From NCBI GenBank assembly GCA_964531165.1, contig CAZHEA010000024.1, forward strand, positions 1 through 44,890: DNA of 44,890 bases, written 5' to 3'. Below, piece by piece: positions 35,452 through 43,592 of the stretch. The stretch's first letter is position 1, and every line of letters begins with the position of its first letter. A program made the position numbers and the translations under genes. This stretch comes from SZUA-229 sp964531165 (GTDB lineage Bacteria > Pseudomonadota > Gammaproteobacteria > SZUA-229). The notes under the pieces are model-generated. The model ran no database searches, was not told the origin of the DNA, and was given only the letters and a program-made list of their open reading frames with translations.

Positions 35452-35493
35452 AAGTTAAACTCCCCCTGAGAAGTTAATAAACATATCATGAAG

Positions 35494-36351
35494 TTATGGT
35501 TTTAAATTAATAAATCGGTGATTAATAGTAAAAACATCTTTTGCACAAACATCGATGCAACGCGCACAGTTTGTACAGTTTCCAGAATCAATTAACACAC
35601 TGCCACTGCCTTTAAGCGCAGGCTTTATAACCTGTGGTTCCGGACATATCGCATAGCAGTCCATACAGTCATTACACTCTATTCTGTTTGCTGCATTTAC
35701 TTTTATTAAACTGAATTTTCCCAATACACTATAAAATGCACCCATTGGACAAAGGTGACTACACCACGCACGGCGACTAACCAATGCATCAAGAATAAAT
35801 ATGCCGCTGATTAACAGCCACGAAAACCCCATCCCAAAAACCAGCTCGCGCTGTAGCAATGTTACCGGGTTAACCAACTCCCATACCAGCGTTCCTGTAA
35901 CGGCTGCCAGAATAAATAACACAACCAGAAAACCATAACGACTGGCTCGAGCAAAGTGTAATGTGGTTTTTATTTTAAACACACGCCTGACCCAGTCAGC
36001 AAGGTCGGTAACCATATTGATCGGGCATACCCACGAACAATATATCCGTCCACCAACAACTAAATAAAATGCAGTAACAATTAACGCCCCGCTCAGCACG
36101 GTTAATTGCGGATAATGCCCTGCAAAAATAGATTGCATAAACACAAACGGGTCACTTAACGACAACGTATCCAGAATTAAGCTCGAACTCATATTGCCTT
36201 TAACAAGCCAGACTCCGAACATCGGCCCGGCTAAAAATAAAAGCAAAATACTCAGCTGGCTGATACGTCTAAGCAACAACCACTTATGTGCCACTAACCA
36301 GCCTTTTGAATCAATAGCATCCTCGCCGATTTTTTTAACACTGGCCGCCAT
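35494..36351 (-). CDS. napH: NapH, membrane iron-sulfur quinol oxidase subunit
   Basis: The protein has 285 residues, with about four membrane helices, two CxxxCP motifs facing the cytoplasm (YCSWVCPINM and WCSHLCPMGAFY) and two C-terminal [4Fe-4S] motifs (CNDCMDCYAICP and CTNCARCIDVC). With NapG it forms a second quinol-oxidising route to NapA. The start overlaps the napG stop by one base. Confidence 0.93.
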   Translation of the reverse strand: MAASVKKIGEDAIDSKGWLVAHKWLLLRRISQLSILLLFLAGPMFGVWLVKGNMSSSLILDTLSLSDPFVFMQSIFAGHYPQLTVLSGALIVTAFYLVVGGRIYCSWVCPINMVTDLADWVRRVFKIKTTLHFARASRYGFLVVLFILAAVTGTLVWELVNPVTLLQRELVFGMGFSWLLISGIFILDALVSRRAWCSHLCPMGAFYSVLGKFSLIKVNAANRIECNDCMDCYAICPEPQVIKPALKGSGSVLIDSGNCTNCARCIDVCAKDVFTINHRFINLKP

Positions 36352-37205
36352 TACAGCTTGCCTCCGTTCAAACGCTCAATCGCAGTTTTTTCAAATGGTG
36401 TTTTCGGCGGTGTTGTTTCAGGCTGAATTAATCCTTCACCTTCATAGTCATAACGGGTTCCCTCTGGCAAGTTATACTGATGTTCAATATCCGGAGTCAC
36501 TAAACTTTCACCAGCCTGACGCTTTTCATCCCAGCCCAAACGATAATGCTTACCCAGCTCACCTTTCGCCAGTTTTGTGGGTAATACTTTTATTGCCGCC
36601 TCATCAAGAATACAGGCATGCTCACATTTTCCACATCCAGTGCAATCAGACGAATGCACCACTGGAATAAATAACGCATGTTTTCCGGTACGTTTATTAT
36701 GTGAGTACTCAATAGAAATAGCCTTATCACGAACCGGGCAAACGTTATAGCATACTTCACAACGCAGCCCCTGAAACGCAATACAGGCTTCCTGATCTAT
36801 CAGCACAGCCAATCCCATCTGTGCATTATCAATATCAGTAAGATCAGGATTTAATGCCCCTGTAGGACAGGCCTTAATACATGGAATATCTTCACACATT
36901 TCACAGGGGACACTACGCGCATCAAAATAAGGTGTACCCAGTGCAACGCTATCGCCAAGCTTTGAAAGCTTTAACGTATCGTAGGGACAATCGCGCACAC
37001 ACAATCCACAACGTATACATGCCGATAAAAAATCGATTTCATTTTTTACACCCGGTGGACGAATTGCACCCGTGGGTAATGATTTAGACTGTTGTGAATA
37101 CAGGCCCAAACCTATCCCGAACATCACAGCACCACCAGCCGTTCTGGAAACTTTTTCCAGAAATTTACGGCGACTGTTTAATGTCGTGTTTGCGCTGGTA
37201 TTCAC
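36351..37205 (-). CDS. napG: NapG, periplasmic ferredoxin-like subunit
   Basis: The protein has 284 residues. A twin-arginine leader (SRRKFLEKV, residues 11-19) is followed by four [4Fe-4S] motifs including CIRCGLCVRDCP, CEMCEDIPCIKACP, CEVCYNVCP and CTGCGKCEHAC. It carries electrons from NapH towards NapAB. A 123-bp gap separates it from napA. Confidence 0.93.
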   Translation of the reverse strand: MNTSANTTLNSRRKFLEKVSRTAGGAVMFGIGLGLYSQQSKSLPTGAIRPPGVKNEIDFLSACIRCGLCVRDCPYDTLKLSKLGDSVALGTPYFDARSVPCEMCEDIPCIKACPTGALNPDLTDIDNAQMGLAVLIDQEACIAFQGLRCEVCYNVCPVRDKAISIEYSHNKRTGKHALFIPVVHSSDCTGCGKCEHACILDEAAIKVLPTKLAKGELGKHYRLGWDEKRQAGESLVTPDIEHQYNLPEGTRYDYEGEGLIQPETTPPKTPFEKTAIERLNGGKL

Positions 37206-37328
37206 TTAATATTTATTCCTGTTTTCTATTCTATATATTTCTATGCTTTGAAAGGTCATTCAATCTTTAACCAGAACAAACCGACATTGCCAGTATGGCT
37301 GATTAAAGACCATCAACTAATAACGGAT

Positions 37329-39866
37329 CTAAGCCTTCTCTATCTTAATGGCGCACTTTTTGTAATCGGTTTCTTTAGATAACGGATCAGTGGCATCCAG
37401 CGTGACTTTGTTAATCAACCGACCCGCATCAAACCAGGGTACAAACACCAGACCTTTTGGTGGACGATTACGACCACGGGTTTCAACCTGACATTCTATT
37501 TCACCACGTCGTGAAATTATTTTTGCGGTTAAACCGCGACGTAAACCACGTGATTTGGCATCATCCGGATGCATAAATACCACCGCATCAGGAACCGCAC
37601 GATACAGTTCCGGCACACGACGCGTCATCGTACCAGAATGCCAGTGTTCTAAAACACGGCCGGTTGATAACCACAAATCATATTCATTATCCGGACTTTC
37701 TGCAGCTGGCTCGTAAGGTGCAGTAATAATATTTGCCCTGCCATCCTTCTTACCATAAAACTTAAAGCCCTCACCTTTTTTAACATACGGGTCATAACCT
37801 TCTGCATAACGCCAGAGAGTTTCTTTACCATTAACTACCGGCCATCTCAAACCGCGAACTTTATGATAGGTATCAAATGGTGCCTGCTCATGACCTTTTT
37901 TCACACCTTCCAACTGGAAGCGACGATACTCTTCAAATAAACCTTTTTGTGCGTAAAAACCGAAGTCTTCCATTTCATCATTCTGATATTTATTACCCCG
38001 GTCATCCATTACCGTCTGCTTTTTAAACTGGTTTACATAGCCGTTTTCAAACAGCACACTGAATAACGTTTTGCCTTTATACTGTGGCGATTTAGCTAAT
38101 AAATCGGCAGGCCACACATCTTCCATTTTAAAATGTTTTGAAAATTCCATTAACTGCCATAAGTCAGATTTGGATTCACCCGGCGCACTCACCTGCTGTC
38201 GCCAGAACTGGGTACGGCGTTCTGCATTACCATAAGCCCCCTCTTTTTCTGTCCACATAGCAGTGGGTAAAATTAAATCAGATGCCATTGCGGTTATAGT
38301 TGGATACGGATCAGAAGTGACAATAAAATTATCCGGATTACGATATCCCGGTAATGTCTCTTCATTTAAATTAGCCGCAGCCTGCACATTGTTATTGCAC
38401 ATTACCCAGTACACATTCAGCTTGCTATCTTTCAACATACGGTTTTGTAGCACCGCGTGATAACCCGGCTTACCCGGCACTGTACCTTCCGGCAACTCCC
38501 AGATTTTTTCTGCAAATTCACGATGAGATTTTTTCTTAACCACGTAATCCGCTGGCAGACGATGCGAGAATGTGCCGACTTCGCGAGCCGTACCACAGGC
38601 AGAAGGCTGTCCGGTTAGTGAGAACGGACCGTTACCCGGCTGTGAAATTTTTCCGGTTAATAAATGTACGTTATACATCAAGCCATTAGTCCACACACCA
38701 CGTGTATGCTGATTAAAGCCCATGGTCCATAGCGATGTTATTTTTTTAGTTGGGTGAGCATAAAGTTCAGCTAAACGCTGTAGGTTTTTCTTTGGTACAC
38801 CGGAAATTTCGTGCGCATAATCCAGTGTATATTTTTCAATACTCTTAGCATATTCTTCAAATGAAATACTACTGAGCTTACCGCCTTTGCCAGTTTTCTT
38901 TTTCTCCAGCTCATGCTCGGGGCGTAAACCGTAACCAATATCGGTCGGTGTCTTTTTAAAGTTTACGTGCTTACCGATAAAGTCTTTGTTATAGGCTTTT
39001 GTCTGAATAATATGATTGGCAATATAGTTTAAAATCACCATATCGGTTTGTGGATGGAAAACCATCGGGTTATCTGCAAGATCAAATGAACGATGTATAA
39101 ATGTTGATAATACATGCACTTCGCAATCGTCTTTTGTGAGACGGGTATCGGTAATACGCGTCCATAAAATAGGATGCATTTCCGCCATATTTGAACCCCA
39201 CAACACAAATGCATCTGCGTGTTCTAAATCATCGTAACACCCCATGGGTTCGTCTGCGCCAAAGGCACGCATAAAGCCGCCAACTGCTGATGCCATACAA
39301 TGCCGTGCATTCGGATCTATATGGTTTGAGCGAAAACCCGCCTTCATCAATTTAGATGCGGCATAGCCTTCAAAAATTGTCCACTGACCGGAGCCAAACA
39401 TACCGACTGTTGAAGTGAGCTTATCCGCCGGCTTACCTTTATTAGCGGCCATGTCTTTTTTCATCGCGGCTTTCCATTTCTCAGCCATAATGCCGAAGGC
39501 TTCATCCCAGCTGACTTCTTCAAACTCACCTTCTTTATCGTATACCCCGTTGGTTTTACGCAATAGCGGTTTGGTCAAACGATCTTTCCCATACATAATT
39601 TTTGACAGGAAATAACCTTTAATACAGTTCAGACCTTTATTAACCGGTGCATCCGGATCACCCTGCGTCGCCACAATTTTTCCATTTTGTGTACCGACCA
39701 ATACCGAGCAGCCAGTGCCGCAAAAACGACAGGGAGCTTTATCCCAGCGAATTTTATCTTCAGAGGCGGCCAGCACTTCTTTCATGCCGGGAATCGTTAC
39801 ACCAGCAGCTGTGGCAGTTGCTGCTATCGCATTATTTTTTACAAATTCACGCCGTGTCATTTTCAT
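37329..39866 (-). CDS. napA: NapA, catalytic molybdoenzyme of periplasmic nitrate reductase
   Basis: The protein has 845 residues, a typical length. The Tat leader (MTRREFVKN) is followed by a [4Fe-4S] motif CRFCGTGC...C (Cys residues about 46-81). The molybdenum-ligand Cys lies in the segment DPNARHCMASAVGGF. The C-terminal molybdopterin-binding domain (LWLSTGRVLEHWHSGTMTRR) is present. It reduces nitrate to nitrite in the periplasm. It overlaps napD by 4 bp, consistent with the need for the NapD chaperone. NapA-type (not NarG) reduction suits aerobic or low-oxygen redox balancing as well as respiration. Confidence 0.96.
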   Translation of the reverse strand: MKMTRREFVKNNAIAATATAAGVTIPGMKEVLAASEDKIRWDKAPCRFCGTGCSVLVGTQNGKIVATQGDPDAPVNKGLNCIKGYFLSKIMYGKDRLTKPLLRKTNGVYDKEGEFEEVSWDEAFGIMAEKWKAAMKKDMAANKGKPADKLTSTVGMFGSGQWTIFEGYAASKLMKAGFRSNHIDPNARHCMASAVGGFMRAFGADEPMGCYDDLEHADAFVLWGSNMAEMHPILWTRITDTRLTKDDCEVHVLSTFIHRSFDLADNPMVFHPQTDMVILNYIANHIIQTKAYNKDFIGKHVNFKKTPTDIGYGLRPEHELEKKKTGKGGKLSSISFEEYAKSIEKYTLDYAHEISGVPKKNLQRLAELYAHPTKKITSLWTMGFNQHTRGVWTNGLMYNVHLLTGKISQPGNGPFSLTGQPSACGTAREVGTFSHRLPADYVVKKKSHREFAEKIWELPEGTVPGKPGYHAVLQNRMLKDSKLNVYWVMCNNNVQAAANLNEETLPGYRNPDNFIVTSDPYPTITAMASDLILPTAMWTEKEGAYGNAERRTQFWRQQVSAPGESKSDLWQLMEFSKHFKMEDVWPADLLAKSPQYKGKTLFSVLFENGYVNQFKKQTVMDDRGNKYQNDEMEDFGFYAQKGLFEEYRRFQLEGVKKGHEQAPFDTYHKVRGLRWPVVNGKETLWRYAEGYDPYVKKGEGFKFYGKKDGRANIITAPYEPAAESPDNEYDLWLSTGRVLEHWHSGTMTRRVPELYRAVPDAVVFMHPDDAKSRGLRRGLTAKIISRRGEIECQVETRGRNRPPKGLVFVPWFDAGRLINKVTLDATDPLSKETDYKKCAIKIEKA

Positions 39867-40159
39867 GCTGACATCCTCTCTTCATTAGATTGTATTTCTA
39901 AAGTTTCTTGTTCGTTAAATTCATCATCACTAAACTGGTAAATCATTGAAGCCGATAAAACACCTGAGATTTTATAAAATCCCATAATTCGATCTCCAAC
40001 TTCTTTTCGGTTTTCATCTTCTATGGTCACGACTAATCGACCATCTTCGGTTTGTGCATGCACTTCCACACCCGCCTGACTCTCAAGGGTCTGCCTGACA
40101 GAATCAATCTGCTCAAGCTTTGCGTGCACCAGTGCACTGCAAATATTATATTTACTCAT
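39863..40159 (-). CDS. napD: NapD, Tat proofreading chaperone for NapA
   Basis: This 98-residue cytoplasmic protein has the NapD pattern: NICSALVHAKLEQIDSV, ...GVEVHAQTEDGRLVVTIE, and so on. In the family it binds the NapA Tat leader and delays export until the cofactor is loaded. It overlaps both napF and napA by 4 bp. Confidence 0.92.
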   Translation of the reverse strand: MSKYNICSALVHAKLEQIDSVRQTLESQAGVEVHAQTEDGRLVVTIEDENRKEVGDRIMGFYKISGVLSASMIYQFSDDEFNEQETLEIQSNEERMSA

Positions 40160-40668
40160 GATGTTTTTCCTTGCGGATATTTACGGACAGTTATTGCCTG
40201 TGCTGGACACACATGCACACATTCACCACAGCCATTGCAGACTGCTGTATTGATATTGACCTGACTACTACCACCTACCACTAATTTAAACTCAATTGCA
40301 GACACTTCACACGCTTCACCGCAGGAACGACACACTGTGCCATTTTCAGCAAGGCACTGATTGTTAATAACGGCTAATTGCGACCACGGAGTCTGATGAT
40401 TATTTTCTAATAGTATTAATGCCGACTCAGGACATGCCTGCACACAAGCTTCACAATAATCACAGCCCAGCCGCTTAAAACTCATTTGAGGAAAGCCACT
40501 TGCCGCTTTTACAATTAAATTAGACGGACATGCCTGCGCACATTCAAAGCACCGGGTACACACATCCGTAAAAAGTGACTCCTCTATCGACCAGGGGGGA
40601 CGAATTGGAATCTCTCCTTTAAATTGACCTTGTAGAAACTGTTTACGATTTATAGCCTGTGCTTTCAA
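40156..40668 (-). CDS. napF: NapF, cytoplasmic iron-sulfur accessory protein
   Basis: The 170-residue protein has four cysteine groups (CTRCFECAQACP, CDYCEACVQACP, CRSCGEAC and CNGCGECVHVCP). NapF is thought to aid Fe-S cluster insertion into NapA before export. It is the first gene of the nap operon; an FNR-like site lies about 80 bp upstream. Confidence 0.92.
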   Translation of the reverse strand: MKAQAINRKQFLQGQFKGEIPIRPPWSIEESLFTDVCTRCFECAQACPSNLIVKAASGFPQMSFKRLGCDYCEACVQACPESALILLENNHQTPWSQLAVINNQCLAENGTVCRSCGEACEVSAIEFKLVVGGSSQVNINTAVCNGCGECVHVCPAQAITVRKYPQGKTS

Positions 40669-40747
40669 CTTGCCCTCTCGTTGCTGGAGATTATCTGGCT
40701 AACACTTATCTTGTATAATGAGTAAAGCACATTAGATGAACTTAACA

Positions 40748-40761
40748 TTGATTCAGGTCAA
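40748..40761. promoter_or_regulatory. FNR-like box upstream of napF
   Basis: TTGAT-TCAG-GTCAA matches the FNR consensus TTGAT-N4-ATCAA at 9 of 10 positions. Its centre is about 86 bp upstream of the napF start. CATTAT on the minus strand (40720-40715) is a possible -10. This would give anaerobic induction of nap. Confidence 0.5.
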
Positions 40762-40959
40762 ATTAGCAGCTGCTTATATTTTGGGGAAGACAGATTTATA
40801 TGCAGACAATAGTCGAAAAAACAGAACTTATTAGTACAAAGACATCCACCCTATCTGAAATAAATTCACAGAGCGGAAATTAAAGCATACACAGAATGCA
40901 TTTATTGAGAAAAACAGATATAGAAAAGAGCGTTGGAGCGGCTTGTTAGAAAAACGCCA

Positions 40960-40993
40960 CCTCACTGATTCATATGAGTATTTATCAGTGAGG
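40960..40993 (-). terminator. Hairpin terminator after ccmI
   Basis: CCTCACTGAT (40960-40969) and ATCAGTGAGG (40984-40993) form a 10-bp stem. On the minus strand it is followed by TGGCG then TTTTT. It lies 34 bp downstream of the ccmI stop and upstream of napF, so nap and ccm probably form separate transcripts. Confidence 0.5.
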
Positions 40994-41027
40994 ATTTACC
41001 GGGTCGGTTGCCGGACATATTGGCGAA

Positions 41028-42344
41028 TTATTTAATCTGATTAATAATCAGCTTGATTTTCTCCTGAGCCTTAACATTTACCGGTGACTTTTCAGCAAAT
41101 AAATCACCCGGCTGAGTACCCGGCTGCCCGGATTTACTAATCACTGCAGAAATTTTCACCTGTTCAAAACTCGATAATTTCATTTGTGGCATCATCGCCA
41201 TTGCATCGCTTAAGCTTACCGTAATTGGCAAATCAGCTACTGTTTTCTTAACTGCTGCCAGTGGCATTGGCGGCCCCTGCATGGCTTTAGCAAAAATAAA
41301 TAATGTATCACCGGGGCTAACCCGGTCTTTTAAAGACGGATCCAGCTCAACGCTAACCATAATCTGCGCGGCACCATCATCACCGGCGGGGGCCATTGCT
41401 TGAGCCGTAGGCAATGCGGCTGATTGCTGCATTTGCGTAGGTACGGCTTTTTTCAATTCTGCAACTTTGTCTGCCGGTAACTGATCCTCTGCTTTTTTAA
41501 TTAAAAGAGACAGCTGCTGCTGCGCCTCTGCATCCTGACTGATAATGGGATACAACTTATACCAGAATGTTAACGCTTTGGCATAGTTTCCCTGCTGGCT
41601 TTCTGACGTCCCCGCCATCCATAACACCGTCGGGTTATTCGGCATCATCTTTATCACTTTATCAACAATGGGCTTTGCTTTGCCGGTTAAACTGCCACCT
41701 TCCGTCATCGCTATCGCATCCGCATAACGCAGCAGTAATTCCGGATCTTCAGGCTGTTGACTGGCGCTTTCTAGCTCCAGCACTTTTTCATAAGCAGCCG
41801 CAGCTTTATGAAACTGCTTTACCGCCATATAGGTTTTACCTAACATAAACCAGCCATCCGGATTATTCGGATCCTGCGCAAGTCGTTGTTCAAGCTTTGC
41901 CAGCGCCTCTTCCATTGTCATTTTCGAATGATTTTCACCGGCGGGTATCACCGTTTGTGCAATCCGTGTGCCGGTTGCGGCTTTAAAATCACCTAACTGA
42001 TAATACAGGCCTGCCGCCGCTAGCGGAATTGAAAGAGCCAGTATTAACGCTGCCAGCTTATTCGTTTTAGATGCTACGGGTTGTTCATTACCGGACTGGC
42101 CTGCATCACTTAAATCTAATGCCAATGTCGATTCAAGCTCAGCATGCATTTGCTGATAAGCTTGCTGATTAATTTCACCGCTTTCTAATTGCAGTTTAAT
42201 TTCGACTAAACGTTCTTTTGCAATCGTCACATTCAAATCATCGTATTCATCAGAAAACGCATAATTTTGTTTGCGCAGTGTAGGCACAATAAATATGATC
42301 GCGAGTAAAACTAAAACAACTGCACTAACAATAAAACTAATCAT
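41028..42344 (-). CDS. ccmI: CcmI (CycH), cytochrome c maturation TPR protein
   Basis: The protein has 438 residues. Two membrane helices (about 1-18 and 95-115) flank a cytoplasmic loop with a short coiled-coil. A periplasmic TPR region follows (about 150-290; NPDGWFMLGKTYMAVKQF is a clear TPR), then a C-terminal CcmI/CycH domain (MVSVELDPSLKDRVSPGDTL). It presents apocytochrome to the haem lyase CcmF/H. It is the last gene of ccmFGHI. Confidence 0.9.
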   Translation of the reverse strand: MISFIVSAVVLVLLAIIFIVPTLRKQNYAFSDEYDDLNVTIAKERLVEIKLQLESGEINQQAYQQMHAELESTLALDLSDAGQSGNEQPVASKTNKLAALILALSIPLAAAGLYYQLGDFKAATGTRIAQTVIPAGENHSKMTMEEALAKLEQRLAQDPNNPDGWFMLGKTYMAVKQFHKAAAAYEKVLELESASQQPEDPELLLRYADAIAMTEGGSLTGKAKPIVDKVIKMMPNNPTVLWMAGTSESQQGNYAKALTFWYKLYPIISQDAEAQQQLSLLIKKAEDQLPADKVAELKKAVPTQMQQSAALPTAQAMAPAGDDGAAQIMVSVELDPSLKDRVSPGDTLFIFAKAMQGPPMPLAAVKKTVADLPITVSLSDAMAMMPQMKLSSFEQVKISAVISKSGQPGTQPGDLFAEKSPVNVKAQEKIKLIINQIK

Positions 42345-42367
42345 AAAAATTCCGGGGGTTCTTTTTA

Positions 42368-42390
42368 GGCAACGGCACCAGGCCGTTGCC
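42368..42390. terminator. GC-rich hairpin between ccmH and ccmI
   Basis: GGCAACGGC-ACCAG-GCCGTTGCC is a perfect 9-bp stem. A T-run follows only on the plus strand. Within the minus-strand operon it may act as an attenuator or stability element. Confidence 0.4.
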
Positions 42391-42440
42391 TTTTGATTCT
42401 ATTTCAATAAAACTCTAGTTATTCAATACACATAACGGGA

Positions 42441-42899
42441 TTAATCATCCAGCAACGAATGGGCTTTTTTTTGTTGCTGCTCATCAATCACATCATCAGC
42501 CTCTTTATTCTGTTTACGCATATAACTAAAGACCACCAGTGCCGCCACTACAAAAAATATTAACGGCCCAAACCAGAGTAAAAAAGTCGATTTTTTAACC
42601 GGTGGCCGATACATCACGAAATCGCCGTAACGTACCACCATAAAATCAACGATTTCATCTTTGCTCATACCTTCGCTGAGTTTTTTATAAACCAGTAATC
42701 GCATGTCCTGCGCAAGCTCTGCATTGGAATCAGCCAGGTTCTGATTTTGACAAACCAGACAACGTAGCTCCTGCACCAATACGTTATAATCGCTTTCCAT
42801 TTTTGGCGTAGCAAAATCGTGGGTTTCGAATCTGGCTTGTACTGCTGTTGAAAACAGTAAAATCAACATTAAAAAAAACGATACTTTTAAACTGTTCAT
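42441..42899 (-). CDS. ccmH: CcmH, thiol reductase of cytochrome c maturation
   Basis: The 152-residue protein has a signal peptide, the redox motif LRCLVCQNQ (Cys pair about 48-51) and a C-terminal membrane helix. It reduces or holds apocytochrome haem-binding cysteines. Its start overlaps the stop of a possible small ORF. It lies between ccmG and ccmI. Confidence 0.92.
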   Translation of the reverse strand: MNSLKVSFFLMLILLFSTAVQARFETHDFATPKMESDYNVLVQELRCLVCQNQNLADSNAELAQDMRLLVYKKLSEGMSKDEIVDFMVVRYGDFVMYRPPVKKSTFLLWFGPLIFFVVAALVVFSYMRKQNKEADDVIDEQQQKKAHSLLDD

Positions 42900-43075
42900 T
42901 TTTTATTTAACTCAAGGGTAGATAAAAAACTTTGCCATTCCGGTATGCTATTGAGACGGAAATCCAGTGGCTTGATTTTCAATAAACCAAAGCCACTGAA
43001 TTCCAGTCTTCGCTGAAATGACTCACCAATAAAGCTGTAAAATACTTTTTCAGCCTTACTTTTATTATTTAACAA
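42896..43075 (-). CDS. Possible small ORF between ccmG and ccmH
   Basis: There is a 165-bp space between ccmG and ccmH, where these genes normally abut. A frame from TTG 43075 (59 codons; KAEKVFYSFIGE, LEFSGFGLLKIKP) overlaps the end of ccmG and ends in ATGA with the ccmH start. No family is recognised and no ribosome site is obvious. It could be non-coding. Confidence 0.25.
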   Translation of the reverse strand: MLNNKSKAEKVFYSFIGESFQRRLEFSGFGLLKIKPLDFRLNSIPEWQSFLSTLELNKK

Positions 43076-43592
43076 AATACTGTTTGAACTTTTTTTGCCA
43101 AACCGACGGTGTAATACCACCGGCATGTTTAGCCATAATCTGACCTTTAGCATTTATCAGGAAGGTTTCCGGCGCACCATATACCCCCCAGTCAATCGCC
43201 ACCGAACTGTCCGGGTCAAAACCGATTTTAACAAACGGGTTACCCATTTTAGTTATCATCGCTTTAGCTTCCACACGAGTATCACGCCAGTTAAGCCCTA
43301 CAATAGGAATACCATTGCGATTTAATTCCATTAAATAAGCATGCTCACGCCAGCATTCAGGGCACCAGGTTCCCCACACATTAAACAGCCAGACTTTGCC
43401 CAGCATGTCAGCTGTTTTCACTATCTCAGTTTCATTATATAAGTCGGGAACATTAATTGCCGGCGCACTGCGACCAATAAACTCGGTGGGAATATCCCGT
43501 GGATTATAATCACCCGTATTGGTGCGGTTCAGCATATAGGCAAAGCCGCCAATCATAATAAAAAAACCAAACAGCAGTGAATAACGCGCCAT
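43065..43592 (-). CDS. ccmG: CcmG (DsbE), thioredoxin-like reductase of cytochrome c maturation
   Basis: The protein has 175 residues: an N-terminal membrane anchor and a thioredoxin domain with active site WCPEC (WGTWCPECW, about residue 72) and the GVYGAPETFLI cis-Pro loop. It keeps apocytochrome cysteines reduced. The start overlaps the ccmF stop. Confidence 0.93.
   Translation of the reverse strand: MARYSLLFGFFIMIGGFAYMLNRTNTGDYNPRDIPTEFIGRSAPAINVPDLYNETEIVKTADMLGKVWLFNVWGTWCPECWREHAYLMELNRNGIPIVGLNWRDTRVEAKAMITKMGNPFVKIGFDPDSSVAIDWGVYGAPETFLINAKGQIMAKHAGGITPSVWQKKFKQYFVK

Noticed and set aside
40801..40884. 27-codon ORF on the plus strand between nap and ccm
   Set aside because: It has no ribosome site, no recognisable sequence and lies in a regulatory spacer; length is within chance expectation.
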